Below, one piece after another: positions 49,563 through 58,656 of a stretch of DNA of 64,000 bases. Location: the NCBI GenBank assembly GCA_045638005.1, contig JAZUAN010000006.1, forward strand, positions 10,945 through 74,944, written 5' to 3'. The notes beneath the pieces were generated by a model that had not been told where the DNA came from, made no database searches, and worked only from the letters and a program-made list of their open reading frames with translations. Position numbers and translations under genes: made by a program. Numbering within the stretch: the stretch's first letter is position 1; each line of letters starts with the position of its first letter. This DNA is from URNF01 sp045638005 (GTDB lineage: Bacteria; Bacillota; Clostridia; Oscillospirales; Acutalibacteraceae).

Positions 49563-50215
49563 CGCGGCAATGATACTGTCGTACAGCCGTTGGGATCGGT
49601 GCCGAAGAAATCGGATTTGTAACCGGACACGGACAACGGCTTTGGATAGCCGATAGCGTTGAGGGCCATATCCAGAGAGTAACAACCGATATCGCCCAGA
49701 GCACCGATGCCGCCGGTGTCTTTCTCAATGAAGGTGGTGCATAGGGGGTCGGGATGCCGCGACGACGGCCGCCACCGGTCTGAATGTAGTAAATTTTGCC
49801 CAGTTCGCCCGACTCGACGATCTTTTTGATCATCTGCATGTTGGGATCCAAACGGGGCTGGAAGCCGATGGAGAGGATCATGCCGGTCTCTTTCTCCACT
49901 TTCAGGAGCTCGGCGGCTTCTTCCATGTTGACGCACATGGGTTTTTCGTGCAGAACGTGAACGCCTTTTTTCATGGCATAGATTGCCGGCGGCACGTGCT
50001 GGCAGTTGTAAGTACAGATGGAGACAGTGTCCAGCTTCATGTCGGGATCGTCCAGCATTTCCTTATGACCACCGTCAATAGCATTTGACGCCCTCAAGCC
50101 CCCTCTTTTTGCAGAATTCTTCTGCTTTGACGGGGATGATGTCGCAAGCTGCCACAATTTCCGCATCCGCATACTTTTTGTATGCCGCGATGTGCGCTTC
50201 GGCGATCTTCGCCCA
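49563..50215 (-). pseudogene. Gfo/Idh/MocA oxidoreductase remnant, frameshifted and truncated at both ends
   Basis: On the minus strand the order is KIAEAHIAAYKKYADAEIVA (just after the missing GxG loop), then in a second frame CTYNCQHVPPAIYAMKKGVH, VLHEKPMCVN (the EKP motif) and SIGFQPRLDPNMQMIKKIVE, then in a third frame DTGGIGALGDIGCYSLDMAL and SVSGYKSDFFGTDPNG. The start of the Rossmann fold is replaced by a TIM-barrel fragment and the C-terminal 100 or so residues are cut off where the nitrilase begins. At least two frameshifts lie inside. Confidence 0.8.
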
Positions 50216-50494
50216 ACCAAGGAATAGCGATATACTGACAGCCGATCTCTTTATAATCGGCAATGACAGCGGGAGTGTCATGCAGCAGCTCGTCGATCGG
50301 CACGTGCGCGGAAATGGGAGTAAGTTCGATTTCTTCCACTATTTTTTGATGTCTGCAGGCTTGTTGCCGTACAGACCTGCGAATTCGACACCGTCATAGC
50401 CCATGTCTTTCAAGGCTTGCAGGGTACCTTTCAGGTCCTTTTCCGCGAAATCACGAACGGAATATACCTGAATCGCAACAGGGAATTTTTTCAT
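50215..50494 (-). pseudogene. N-terminal remnant of a TIM-barrel sugar isomerase, fused to the Gfo/Idh remnant
   Basis: An AAGCCTCCC-flanked ATG at 50494 (ribosome binding site GGGAGG) opens MKKFPVAIQVYSVRDFAEKD, typical of sugar phosphate isomerase/epimerase family proteins. The first frame ends at 50339; after one frame change it continues EEIELTPISAHVPIDELLHD to CQYIAIPWLG. There it joins the Gfo/Idh sequence. About 95 of some 270 residues remain. Confidence 0.75.
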
Positions 50495-50689
50495 GTTCCC
50501 AGCCTCCCTCAGGATTGATTTTTCGTGCGACTCTCTCCATGTCAACACATGTTTAATACAGCACCTCAATACTGATTTCTAAAGCAAAAAACACAAGAAA
50601 ACACGCGTTTTTTAACATGATTTTTCGTCTAAAACGCCTTTTCGTCACATAGCGCAAAACAACGGGTTTTCTTTTGTAAAAAATGCAAA

Positions 50690-50724
50690 AAATCCTGTAC
50701 ACAGCACCCTGTGTACAGGATTTC
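50690..50724 (-). terminator. Terminator after the Mrp ATPase gene
   Basis: Perfect 15-bp stem AAATCCTGTACACAG with its complement, four-base loop, five bases beyond the stop codon. Confidence 0.8.
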
Positions 50725-50728
50725 AACT

Positions 50729-51550
50729 TTACTTCAACAATGCTTCCACCGCATCCGCGGCAGGATCTAAATCTTCGCAAAGCACCCTCTCGATCTCACC
50801 GCTGTCGCAAAGTTCAGCAACTTTCTGATCAATCGGCAGACGCGCTAAGATCTTACTGCCCATTTTCTCAACCGCCTCATTCAGCGCAGTATCGTCACCG
50901 AACACGGAAATCTTCTTGCCGCAATCGGGGCACACGATGTGGCTCATATTTTCCACCACGCCGAGGATCGGGATGTTGAGCATGCCCGCCATTTTGTGGG
51001 CCTTTTCCACCACCATCTGCACCAACGACTGCGGGGTGCTGACGATAATATTACCATCGAGCGGCAGGCTCTGGTACACGGTCAGCGGCACATCGCCCGT
51101 GCCGGGCGGCATATCGATGAACAGCACATCCAGTTCACCCCACACCACATCACTCCAAAACTGCTTCACCGCACCCGCAAGTACGGGACCGCGCCACACA
51201 ACCGGCTGATTAGGATCTTCGAGAAGCAGGTTGACCGACATCACCTTGATGTTCATGTGTGTTTCAGCGGGAAGGATACCGATCTCGCTACCCTTTGCAC
51301 GTCCGGTGATGCCAAACGCCTTGGGAATAGACGGGCCGGTGATATCCGCATCCAAGATACCGACTTTATAACCGCGGCGTGCCATCAGTACTGCGAGCAT
51401 TGCAGTCACCGAGGATTTGCCGACACCGCCCTTGCCGCTGCTGACAGCGACCACCTTTTTAATCGCACTATACGCATTAGCAGCTTCATGCAGATCTGCT
51501 TCACTGCATTTGCTGCTGCAATTGCTGCAATCATGGGAACATTCGCTCAT
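50729..51550 (-). CDS. mrp: Mrp/NBP35-family iron-sulfur carrier ATPase
   Basis: P-loop ATPase that binds and transfers Fe-S clusters, 273 residues. The N-terminus is cysteine-rich (Cys4, 8, 11 and 15 in MSECSHDCSNCSSKC), as in Nbp35-type proteins. The deviant Walker A VSSGKGGVGKSSV is near residue 37, GILDADITGPSIPK follows, FIDMPPGTGD is the switch II region, and the C-terminal CPDCGKK holds the CxxC that bridges a cluster in the dimer. GAGGT precedes the ATG. It stands alone downstream of a decayed locus. Confidence 0.94.
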   Translation of the reverse strand: MSECSHDCSNCSSKCSEADLHEAANAYSAIKKVVAVSSGKGGVGKSSVTAMLAVLMARRGYKVGILDADITGPSIPKAFGITGRAKGSEIGILPAETHMNIKVMSVNLLLEDPNQPVVWRGPVLAGAVKQFWSDVVWGELDVLFIDMPPGTGDVPLTVYQSLPLDGNIIVSTPQSLVQMVVEKAHKMAGMLNIPILGVVENMSHIVCPDCGKKISVFGDDTALNEAVEKMGSKILARLPIDQKVAELCDSGEIERVLCEDLDPAADAVEALLK

Positions 51551-51588
51551 TGTTATGTCTACCTCTTTTATTTTGAAATATACTGAAT

Positions 51589-52293
51589 TTACCGCGCGCC
51601 GTCGTGGTTGAATACCACAGCCACCGTTTCAAAAAGAATTTTGAGATCCAGCCAGGCGGAACGGTTTTCAATATACTCTACATCATACACTATTTTTTCC
51701 TCGGGGTCAAGTTCATATCCACCGCGCACCTGCGCCAGACCTGTAAGACCGGGTACCACCGCCAAGCGCTGTTCAAACCCGTCAATATATTTCGCGAATT
51801 CCTTATAAAACACCGGTCGTTCGGGGCGAGGACCCACAAAACTCATGTCGCCGACGAGAATGCAATAAAGCTGCGGCAGTTCATCCAAACGGCATTTGCG
51901 CAAGCAACCACCGATGCGGGTGGTGCGGGGATCCTCTAAGCTCGCCCATTGTGCGCCGCTCTCCTCCGCGTCCATGTGCATCGAACGGAATTTGAGTACG
52001 TCAAACTCCTTACCGTCCTTGCCGAGGCGCTTTTGTCTGTACAATACCGTGCCGGGAGAATCCAGCTTGATACATACAGCGATAGCCACCATCGGAATCG
52101 CGAGCAGTACCATGAAAAACAGCGCTGCAACAATATCAAAAAGGCGTTTTGCAAAAAGGTATGCTTTACTACCGGATACACGGCGCAAGCGCGGCGCAAC
52201 GAAAAAAGACTTTTTCTTGGTCTCGCTGCCCATGTGCACTTCAATAGGGTGCGTCGGCACATCACACGGCACGTTATGCGCGATATTCTGCAT
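51589..52293 (-). CDS. Undecaprenyl-phosphate sugar phosphotransferase
   Basis: Transfers the first sugar-phosphate to the lipid carrier in exopolysaccharide or teichoic-type glycan synthesis. About 234 residues: a single transmembrane helix (about 50-72 of this start) followed by the catalytic bacterial sugar transferase domain with VLYRQKRLGKDGKEFDVLKF and RSMHMDAE, RKCRLDELPQLYCILVGDMS and FVGPRPERP, and VPGLTGLAQVRGG. Several starts are possible; 52293 has AAAGGAAAG upstream, while 52341 (MFSFLRRKY) is also reasonable. No glycosyltransferase or flippase genes surround it, so it is isolated from any complete polysaccharide cluster. Confidence 0.9.
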   Translation of the reverse strand: MQNIAHNVPCDVPTHPIEVHMGSETKKKSFFVAPRLRRVSGSKAYLFAKRLFDIVAALFFMVLLAIPMVAIAVCIKLDSPGTVLYRQKRLGKDGKEFDVLKFRSMHMDAEESGAQWASLEDPRTTRIGGCLRKCRLDELPQLYCILVGDMSFVGPRPERPVFYKEFAKYIDGFEQRLAVVPGLTGLAQVRGGYELDPEEKIVYDVEYIENRSAWLDLKILFETVAVVFNHDGAR

Positions 52294-52493
52294 CACTGTC
52301 TTTCCTTTCCCTATATATTTGCGCCTAAGAAAAGAAAACATCCTACACCGTCCTTTCCCAGCACAGAACAACAGCCTACTGCCATCATTCGGTATTGTAT
52401 AGCCTTTTATATTGCAAATCAATAAAGGTTGCTAATTTGTAACCTTTTCTTAAAAAGGATTTGTTTTTGCGTAAAGAATATACATGTTTGCAA

Positions 52494-52525
52494 AAGAAAA
52501 AACAGCGAGTTGTTACCTCGCTGTT
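52494..52525 (-). terminator. Terminator overlapping the end of the TIGR01906-like gene
   Basis: AACAGCGAG pairs with CTCGCTGTT around a seven-base loop, then TTTTTT on the minus strand. The last codons of the gene lie inside the stem. Confidence 0.75.
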
Positions 52526-53181
52526 CTCCGTTTCTTGATCAGTACGTTTAACTGTATGGCGATAATACTAAGACAGATGCATACCAGTGCTGCGATAATG
52601 AGTATCGCACAGCTGAGGAAAAATTCCTCAGGAAGAATATTGATGATACTGTCGGTGCGCCGATTGAAAAGCCAATTGTCCTTTCCGGGGAAGCATATCG
52701 CATGGAATAATTCAAACGCCGTATCAAAATCCACGGCGATCAATATACCGATACCTGCAAACAGAGCAAGTGCTCCTGTCGCGGAAAAGAAATTCGCGTT
52801 TAAGCCGCACGGGCGGGAAAGGGTAACTATACGCCGTTTATGTAACACCAACAGCAAAACCAGCACCACAAAGGATACGCATAAGACCGTGGCATTCAGG
52901 TCAAACAGCACCTTGCAATCCTTAAAATGGGACATTCCTTCCGCGGAATGCTTGAAAACACCGGTACCAAACGGCGCATTGGGCAAGGTCAGATAATCCA
53001 ACACCTCATCATACGCCTGCTTGATGGTCACGGTATCATAGCCGGTCTGCTCGGTGAGCTCCAACGGTTCGATCTGCATGTAATAGAAAAAACGACAGTA
53101 TATCGGCAACGAAATAGAAAAGGTGACGATAAATAAAAATACAGCAACACCGTACAACACAGTCAACAAGCGATTTTTCAT
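52513..53181 (-). CDS. Integral membrane protein, TIGR01906/DUF1461-like
   Basis: 222-residue protein with about four membrane segments: near 6-28, 97-117 (VLCVSFVVLVLLLVL), 133-155 and 190-215. The first segment is followed by an outside loop carrying TQTGYD-like (LTEQTGYDTV) and the conserved FGTGVFKHSAEGMSHFKDCK; FHAICFPGKDNWLF precedes the last segment. These match the TIGR01906 family of Firmicutes membrane proteins of unknown function. It lies 18 bases downstream of prfC on the same strand, so co-transcription is likely. Confidence 0.85.
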   Translation of the reverse strand: MKNRLLTVLYGVAVFLFIVTFSISLPIYCRFFYYMQIEPLELTEQTGYDTVTIKQAYDEVLDYLTLPNAPFGTGVFKHSAEGMSHFKDCKVLFDLNATVLCVSFVVLVLLLVLHKRRIVTLSRPCGLNANFFSATGALALFAGIGILIAVDFDTAFELFHAICFPGKDNWLFNRRTDSIINILPEEFFLSCAILIIAALVCICLSIIAIQLNVLIKKRRTAR

Positions 53182-53199
53182 ATACATCACCTCTCTTAA

Positions 53200-54822
53200 T
53201 TATTCCTCGTTTCGGCTAAACTCCGCCAAACGCAGGTCAGGATTATGCTCGGTCGCCCAGGTGATATTCCAAGGGCTTGTGAACAATAAGAGCAATCTGC
53301 CGCGAATATCCTGCACCTTTTTAGTGTCGGATGTCAGGTTTAAGGTTTTGGGATCGAGATCCTCGTTTTCTACCCAACGGATATATTGATACGGCAACAT
53401 ATCCATACGGATATCCACGGAATATTCGTTTTTCAGTCGGTATTCCAACACCTCAAACTGCAAGGTGCCGACCACACCGACGATGACCTCTTCCATACCG
53501 CCGCCCGGCTCCTGGAAGATCTGAATGGCACCCTCCTGGGCAATCTGGGTGGTACCTTTCACAAACTGCTTACGTTTCATGGTATCCACCTGCCGCACCA
53601 GTGCGAAATGCTCCGGTGCAAAGGTGGGAATGCCCTCATAGCGAAACTTTTTGCCCGGCATGCAGATGGTATCACCGATAGAGAAAATGCCGGGATCGAA
53701 CACACCGATGATATCACCGGCATACGCTTCTTCCACAATTTCTCTATCCTGCGCCATCAGCTGCTGCGGCTGACTCAAACGCTGCTTGTGATCTCCCTGC
53801 ACATGGTATACTTCAATACCTTTTTCAAATTTGCCCGAGCAAATGCGCATAAACGCGATACGGTCGCGGTGGGCTTTGTTCATATTCGCCTGGATCTTAA
53901 ACACAAACGCGGAAAAATCCTTGGAGAACGGATCAATCTCGCCTGCATCGGATTTTCGCGGCAAGGGAGAGGTGGTCATGCGTAAGAATTCCTCCAAAAA
54001 CGGTTCCACGCCAAAATTGGTGAGTGCGGAGCCAAAAAACACCGGCGACAGCTTACCTGCACGCACCGCATCCATGTCAAATTCACTGCCCGCGCCGTCT
54101 AACAACTCCACATCATCTTGCAACTGGCTGTAAAGGTCGCTGCCAAGACGTTCTTTAAGACCGGCATCATCTAAAGTAAGCGCCGCGGCATCCACCTCGT
54201 GCTGACCGTTACCGTTGAGGGTAAACGCCAGCACCTTTTTGCTGTCGCGATCATATACGCCCTTAAAATCTCGACCCGAGCCGATCGGCCAGTTCATAGG
54301 ATAGGTCTCAATACCGAGAATGTTCTCAATTTCTTCCATCAACTCAAACGGATCGCGCGCTTCTCGATCCATCTTATTGATAAAGGTGAAGATCGGAATG
54401 TTACGCAAAAGACATACTTTGAACAACTTGATGGTCTGTTTCTCAACACCTTTAGAAGCGTCAATGACCATCACGGCGGAGTCCGCCGCCATCAGTGTGC
54501 GATAGGTATCCTCCGAAAAGTCCTCATGACCGGGGGTATCCAAAATATTGATACAATACCCGTTATATTCAAACTGCAAAACAGAAGAGGTGACCGAAAT
54601 ACCTCTTTGCTTTTCGATCTCCATCCAGTCGGATACCGCGTGTTTCATCGAGCGTTTGCCCTTAACCATACCGGCAGACTGGATAGCACCACCGTACAAC
54701 AACAGTTTTTCGGTCAAGGTCGTTTTACCCGCGTCGGGGTGAGAAATAATGGCAAACGTGCGGCGACGCAGGATCTCATCCTGCAAATTGCCTTTTTGCC
54801 CGTTCATAACAATATCAGCCAA
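53200..54822 (-). CDS. prfC: Peptide chain release factor 3
   Basis: GTPase that removes RF1 or RF2 from ribosomes after termination. About 540 residues. The G motifs are SHPDAGKTTLTEK (G1), RGISVTSSVLQFEYNG (G2), DTPGHEDFSEDTYR (G3) and FINKMDREARDP (G4). Domains II and III follow with CSGKFEKGIEVYHV and VVGTLQFEVLEYRLKNEY, the RF3 signature. The start is probably the TTG at 54822: GAGGAGG lies seven to eight bases upstream, within a longer frame that begins ATG at 54858. Confidence 0.95.
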   Translation of the reverse strand: MADIVMNGQKGNLQDEILRRRTFAIISHPDAGKTTLTEKLLLYGGAIQSAGMVKGKRSMKHAVSDWMEIEKQRGISVTSSVLQFEYNGYCINILDTPGHEDFSEDTYRTLMAADSAVMVIDASKGVEKQTIKLFKVCLLRNIPIFTFINKMDREARDPFELMEEIENILGIETYPMNWPIGSGRDFKGVYDRDSKKVLAFTLNGNGQHEVDAAALTLDDAGLKERLGSDLYSQLQDDVELLDGAGSEFDMDAVRAGKLSPVFFGSALTNFGVEPFLEEFLRMTTSPLPRKSDAGEIDPFSKDFSAFVFKIQANMNKAHRDRIAFMRICSGKFEKGIEVYHVQGDHKQRLSQPQQLMAQDREIVEEAYAGDIIGVFDPGIFSIGDTICMPGKKFRYEGIPTFAPEHFALVRQVDTMKRKQFVKGTTQIAQEGAIQIFQEPGGGMEEVIVGVVGTLQFEVLEYRLKNEYSVDIRMDMLPYQYIRWVENEDLDPKTLNLTSDTKKVQDIRGRLLLLFTSPWNITWATEHNPDLRLAEFSRNEE

Positions 54823-54896
54823 ACTGATTTCCTCCTCATTGGACGTATACGGTAGCATTATACCCTATTCTACAAAAACAATCAACCTAAAAATGC

Positions 54897-54934
54897 ACAA
54901 AATCCCGACGCATTTTCATGCGTCGGGATTTTCA
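54897..54934 (-). terminator. Terminator after spoVAD
   Basis: AAAATCCCGACGCA pairs with TGCGTCGGGATTTT around a six-base loop, eight bases beyond the spoVAD stop codon. Confidence 0.8.
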
Positions 54935-54942
54935 ATTCTGTA

Positions 54943-55950
54943 TTACACCACCAAATGCACCAAATGTGCAATTCCCGGTATGCTCTCCCCTTGCTGTGAT
55001 GTGGTGGGCGACATCAGCGCACCCGTCCCTACGAACAGCAGATTATGCAATTTCCCCGCTTCCATCTGGTTGAGGATATGCGAGCACAACACCGCTGCCG
55101 AGCAGCCGCAACCCGAACCGCCCGCATGCACGTCCTGCGTTTCCCTGTCATAGATCATCAACCCGCAATCGTTGTGACGGTCGCCGAGTTCCACACCTTT
55201 TTTTCGCAAGAGTTCATGCAACATTTCGCTGCCCATGGCTGACAGATCACCTGTCAAAATAAGATCATAGTCGTTCGGTGTGGTATGGGTATCCTGCAAA
55301 AAGCGATAGATGGTATCCGCCGCCGCAGGTGCCATGGCTGAACCCATATCATTCGCATCTGTCACGCCGAGATCCATCTGTCTGCCCGCCAACACATGCT
55401 CAATATGCACACCGCTGCCGCCCATGCCGACAATGGCAGCGCCCGCAGCGGTTGCTGTCCACTGGGATGTGGGGGTGCGCTGACCGCCGTATTCTAACGG
55501 AAAACGGAACTGGCGTTCGGCTGTGCAAAAATGCGAGGATGTCACCGCACAGCAAAGATCCGCAGCACCGCTATCCACAAAGATCGCCGCCATCGAAAGT
55601 GTCTGCGCCATGGTGGAGCAGGCGCCGAACTGCCCGTACATAGGAATACAAAGATCACGCAACCCGAAGGTGGATGCGGTGCATTGATTGAGCAGATCGC
55701 CCGCAAACAAATACTGTATCTGTGACGGCGACAACGCGGCTTTGTTGAGTGCGCGCGTTACCGCATCCTTTTGCAACGCACTTTCCGCCTTTTCCCATGT
55801 TTTTTCTCCGAGAGTGGTATCCTGATGCACATGGTCAAACACCTTACCCAGCGGTCCTTCCCCCTCTTTTTTACCCACCACCGCAGCGTGGCTCAAAATC
55901 ATGGGACGGTTGGACAACTGCACCGTAAAATTCCCTTTGCGTTCCGGCAT
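54943..55950 (-). CDS. spoVAD: Stage V sporulation protein AD
   Basis: 335-residue thiolase-fold protein of the SpoVA complex, which carries dipicolinic acid into and out of the spore. Typical segments are IQYLFAGDLLNQCTASTFGL, the QFGACSTMAQTLSMAA region, SSHFCTAERQFRFPLEYGGQ, VTDANDMGSAMAPAAADTIY and the C-terminal HAGGSGCGCSAAVL. AAGGAGGAG precedes the ATG. A sigma-G-like promoter lies at 55989-56017. spoVAC is 2.7 kb away on the same strand; between them lie two plus-strand genes. No spoVAE follows: prfC comes next. Confidence 0.94.
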   Translation of the reverse strand: MPERKGNFTVQLSNRPMILSHAAVVGKKEGEGPLGKVFDHVHQDTTLGEKTWEKAESALQKDAVTRALNKAALSPSQIQYLFAGDLLNQCTASTFGLRDLCIPMYGQFGACSTMAQTLSMAAIFVDSGAADLCCAVTSSHFCTAERQFRFPLEYGGQRTPTSQWTATAAGAAIVGMGGSGVHIEHVLAGRQMDLGVTDANDMGSAMAPAAADTIYRFLQDTHTTPNDYDLILTGDLSAMGSEMLHELLRKKGVELGDRHNDCGLMIYDRETQDVHAGGSGCGCSAAVLCSHILNQMEAGKLHNLLFVGTGALMSPTTSQQGESIPGIAHLVHLVV

Positions 55951-55988
55951 TCCCGCTCCTCCTTACAATTTCTGTAAAAGTACGCGGT

Positions 55989-56017
55989 TAGTATCTACGA
56001 TTTGTAATGGAATATGC
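55989..56017 (-). promoter_or_regulatory. Sigma-G-like promoter of spoVAD
   Basis: On the minus strand GCATA (56017-56013) and GATACTA (55995-55989) are 17 bases apart. The forespore consensus is GHATR, 17-18 bases, CATWHTA; only the first -10 base differs. The spoVAC promoter region has the same GCATATT...GA-ACTA arrangement with the same spacer. Confidence 0.55.
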
Positions 56018-56090
56018 ATGCGTAATACTTCACTTTGTCTTGACCGCGAAAGGTTAATTTGCTATACTCAAACCATTAGGAGGCGATTAT

Positions 56091-57200
56091 ATGTCCGAAA
56101 AAACTCTCAAAAGAAATCCTGCCATGGATATCATTCGCTGTTTCGCATTCTTTTTCGTTGTTTCTGTGCATTTCTTTTTGAATAACGGATTTTATGATGA
56201 AATCGTATGCGGACCACGCATGTACGTCATGACGCTCATGCGCAGCTTCTTTATGATTTGCGTGCCCTTGTTTATGGTTTTAAGCGGATATCTAATGTGC
56301 AATAAAACGGTCAGCAAAGCGTTTTATAAAAAGATAACGTACACCGTTTCCATTTATGCGTTATCTTCCGTCCTTTGCGTTTTATACAAAGTGCTCGTTT
56401 TACAAAAAACGTTTTCCGCTTTGAGTTTTGTAGAGGGATTTTTCGATTACAGTAATGCGCCGTATTCCTGGTACGTCGAAATGTATATCGGTTTGTTTTT
56501 GCTGTGTCCGTTTTTGAATTTGATCTACAACGGGCTTAAAACCCAAAAGCAGAAACAAGCCTTACTTGCAACCTTCCTGTTGTTGACCGCACTGCCGCGC
56601 ATCATCAACATTTTCGTCCCCGACCTGCAGTGGTTTTCAAATCCCGCCTCTTCAAATGCGTATTTCGACCTATTGCCGGACTATTGGGTATCCTTGTATC
56701 CGTTCACCTATTATTTCATCGGATGCTATTTAAGAGAATACAAGCTGAAAATCAGTTGTAAGAAAATCGCTTTATTATCCGCCTTGGTTTTCTTGATCAA
56801 CGGCACATTTAATTATTACCGTTCTTATAATACCACTTTTATTTCGGGAGCGTGGCAACATTCAGGTTCTTTACTTATCGTGATACAAACCGTTTTGTTC
56901 TTCGCGTTCTTTGACAATCTCCGCTACGAAAAGTTCCCGGGCAAGCTCTCAAAAGTACTTACCGGCATTTCGGAATTGTGTTTTGGCGGTTATCTTCTTT
57001 CTTGGATCTTCGATGATATATTCTACAAAATCCTCAACGACGCGGTTGCTACCATGCATTTGCGATTGAATTACTTTCCCCTTATTGTCCCGCTCGTTTT
57101 TGTTTGCTCGCTTTTGCTTTCATTCGTTGTAAACGCTATTTACAAGCTGACAGCTTCTTGTATACAAAAATTGAAAAAACATAAAGAACCTACTCTTTAA
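56091..57200 (+). CDS. Acyltransferase 3 family membrane protein
   Basis: 369-residue integral membrane protein with about ten hydrophobic segments. The N-terminal RNPAMDIIRCFAFFFVVSVH carries the R/H pair typical of OafA-like acyltransferases, which O-acetylate or succinylate cell-surface sugars. The second conserved region is SFFMICVPLFMVLSGYLM. AGGAGG precedes the ATG. The base composition is richer in A/T than that of its neighbours, and it lies between spoVAD and the serine dehydratase, so it may have been acquired. The acyl acceptor is unknown. Confidence 0.9.
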   Translation: MSEKTLKRNPAMDIIRCFAFFFVVSVHFFLNNGFYDEIVCGPRMYVMTLMRSFFMICVPLFMVLSGYLMCNKTVSKAFYKKITYTVSIYALSSVLCVLYKVLVLQKTFSALSFVEGFFDYSNAPYSWYVEMYIGLFLLCPFLNLIYNGLKTQKQKQALLATFLLLTALPRIINIFVPDLQWFSNPASSNAYFDLLPDYWVSLYPFTYYFIGCYLREYKLKISCKKIALLSALVFLINGTFNYYRSYNTTFISGAWQHSGSLLIVIQTVLFFAFFDNLRYEKFPGKLSKVLTGISELCFGGYLLSWIFDDIFYKILNDAVATMHLRLNYFPLIVPLVFVCSLLLSFVVNAIYKLTASCIQKLKKHKEPTL

Positions 57201-57204
57201 ACGT

Positions 57205-57360
57205 AAAAAGGCTTGACCGATTGGTCAAGCCTTTTTCGTTAGAATAAAGTTGTTATCCAATAAATCAAACCATAAATCACACTTGCCACGGTGCCGTAAA
57301 CAATGACGAGGCCTGCTATCGTGAACATTTTTGCCGCCATGCCGAGCACAAATCCCTCGG
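57205..57360 (-). repeat. Duplicate of the spoVAC 3' end and its terminator (copy 1)
   Basis: 156 bases match 58657-58812. They comprise a terminator (AAAAAGGCTTGACCGA with complement, 57205-57236) and the last 39 codons of spoVAC. The translation EGFVLGMAAKMFTIAGLVIV and on to the stop is identical to the real gene except one Pro-to-Leu change, although about 13-18 bases differ, mostly at synonymous positions. It has no upstream part, so it is a gene fragment. The terminator serves the acyltransferase gene. Confidence 0.85.
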
Positions 57361-57397
57361 CTGCTGTCAATATAGGACACAGCAATTTGCAAAATTA

Positions 57398-57426
57398 TTG
57401 ACATTAATACAGTGGCGTGGTATAAT
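57398..57426 (+). promoter_or_regulatory. Promoter of the L-serine dehydratase gene
   Basis: TTGACA (57398-57403) and TATAAT (57421-57426) separated by 17 bases, 23 bases before the start codon. Confidence 0.88.
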
Positions 57427-57449
57427 AAAATGAAGCGAGGTATAAAAAT

Positions 57450-58652
57450 ATGAAATCTATAAAAAGTTTATATAAAATCGGATTTGGACCATCGAGCTCA
57501 CATACAATGGGTCCCTCCTATGCAGCGCTCGATTTTTTAGGTCTATTTCCACAAGCTGATTTTATTAAGGTTGTTTTGTTCGGTTCTCTTGCAAAAACCG
57601 GAAAAGGACACGGAACGGACAGAGCGGTTTCGGAAACCTTGGCAAATATTCCACACGAAATTATTTTCGATTATGAAACCAAAACGGATATACACCCCAA
57701 CACATTAGAGTTCATTGCCTTGAAAGAAAATACCGAAATGGGAAGAAAACGATATTACAGCATTGGTGGCGGTGAAATACAAACGGATGCTAATTGTGTT
57801 GAACATACAAAACAAATTTATAAAGAAAGCACTTTTGAAAGTATTGCAAAAGTATGTAAATCAAGAAACATTCGGCTTTCTGATTACGTTTTTGAAAATG
57901 AAGACCCGGACATTAAACCATATTTGATGGCAGTTTGGAAAACGATGCAAAATGCCATCAACGAAGGTTTAAGCAAAAGCGGAATTTTACCGGGCGGTCT
58001 TTCTGTAGAGCGGAAAGCGCAATTTTTGTTTAATCAAAAACATATAGATGAAAGTCCACAAACCAGAGAAAACCGATTGGTTTGCTCTTACGCATTCGCG
58101 GTTAGTGAACAAAACGCCGACTGCGGTGTTATAGTTACTGCGCCTACCTGTGGTTCTTGTGGAGTATTGCCCGCAGTTTTAAAATATATGCAAGATAAAA
58201 ATAATTTCACTGATGAAGATATCGTACGTGCTCTTGCGGTTGCAGGTCTTATTGGAAACATCGTCGCCACTAATGCGTCCATAAGTGGCGCGGAGTGCGG
58301 TTGTCAAGCAGAAATCGGGACGGCTTGCAGTATGTCAGCTGCTGCTTTGTGTGAATTGTTTGAAATGGGAATTGACCAAATTGAATATGCAGCCGAAGTA
58401 GCCATGGAGCACCATTTAGGTCTTACCTGTGACCCTGTTTGCGGTCTTGTTCAAATCCCTTGCATTGAACGAAATGCTGTTGCTGCTATGCGTGCAATTA
58501 ACGCCCTAAGCCTTGCAAATTTTTTGTTTGCAAACAGAAAAGTATCATTTGATGTAGTGGTTGAGACTATGTATCAAACGGGAAAGGATTTATCACATCT
58601 TTACCGTGAAACATCTGAGGGTGGTCTTGCAAAACTGTATACAAGCAAATAA
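57450..58652 (+). CDS. sdaA: L-serine dehydratase, single-chain iron-sulfur type
   Basis: Deaminates L-serine to pyruvate and ammonia using a 4Fe-4S cluster. 400 residues, combining the beta domain (N-terminal, GFGPSSSHTMGPSYAALDF) and the alpha domain in one chain. Cluster and active-site cysteines are in APTCGSCGVLPA, SGAECGCQAEIGTACSMSAA and HLGLTCDPVCGLVQIPC. Codon use is strongly A/T-ending, unlike the adjacent spoVA genes, and the gene lies exactly between two copies of the spoVAC 3' end, which suggests acquisition by recombination. It has its own sigma-A promoter and terminator. Confidence 0.93.
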   Translation: MKSIKSLYKIGFGPSSSHTMGPSYAALDFLGLFPQADFIKVVLFGSLAKTGKGHGTDRAVSETLANIPHEIIFDYETKTDIHPNTLEFIALKENTEMGRKRYYSIGGGEIQTDANCVEHTKQIYKESTFESIAKVCKSRNIRLSDYVFENEDPDIKPYLMAVWKTMQNAINEGLSKSGILPGGLSVERKAQFLFNQKHIDESPQTRENRLVCSYAFAVSEQNADCGVIVTAPTCGSCGVLPAVLKYMQDKNNFTDEDIVRALAVAGLIGNIVATNASISGAECGCQAEIGTACSMSAAALCELFEMGIDQIEYAAEVAMEHHLGLTCDPVCGLVQIPCIERNAVAAMRAINALSLANFLFANRKVSFDVVVETMYQTGKDLSHLYRETSEGGLAKLYTSK

Positions 58653-58656
58653 AGTT

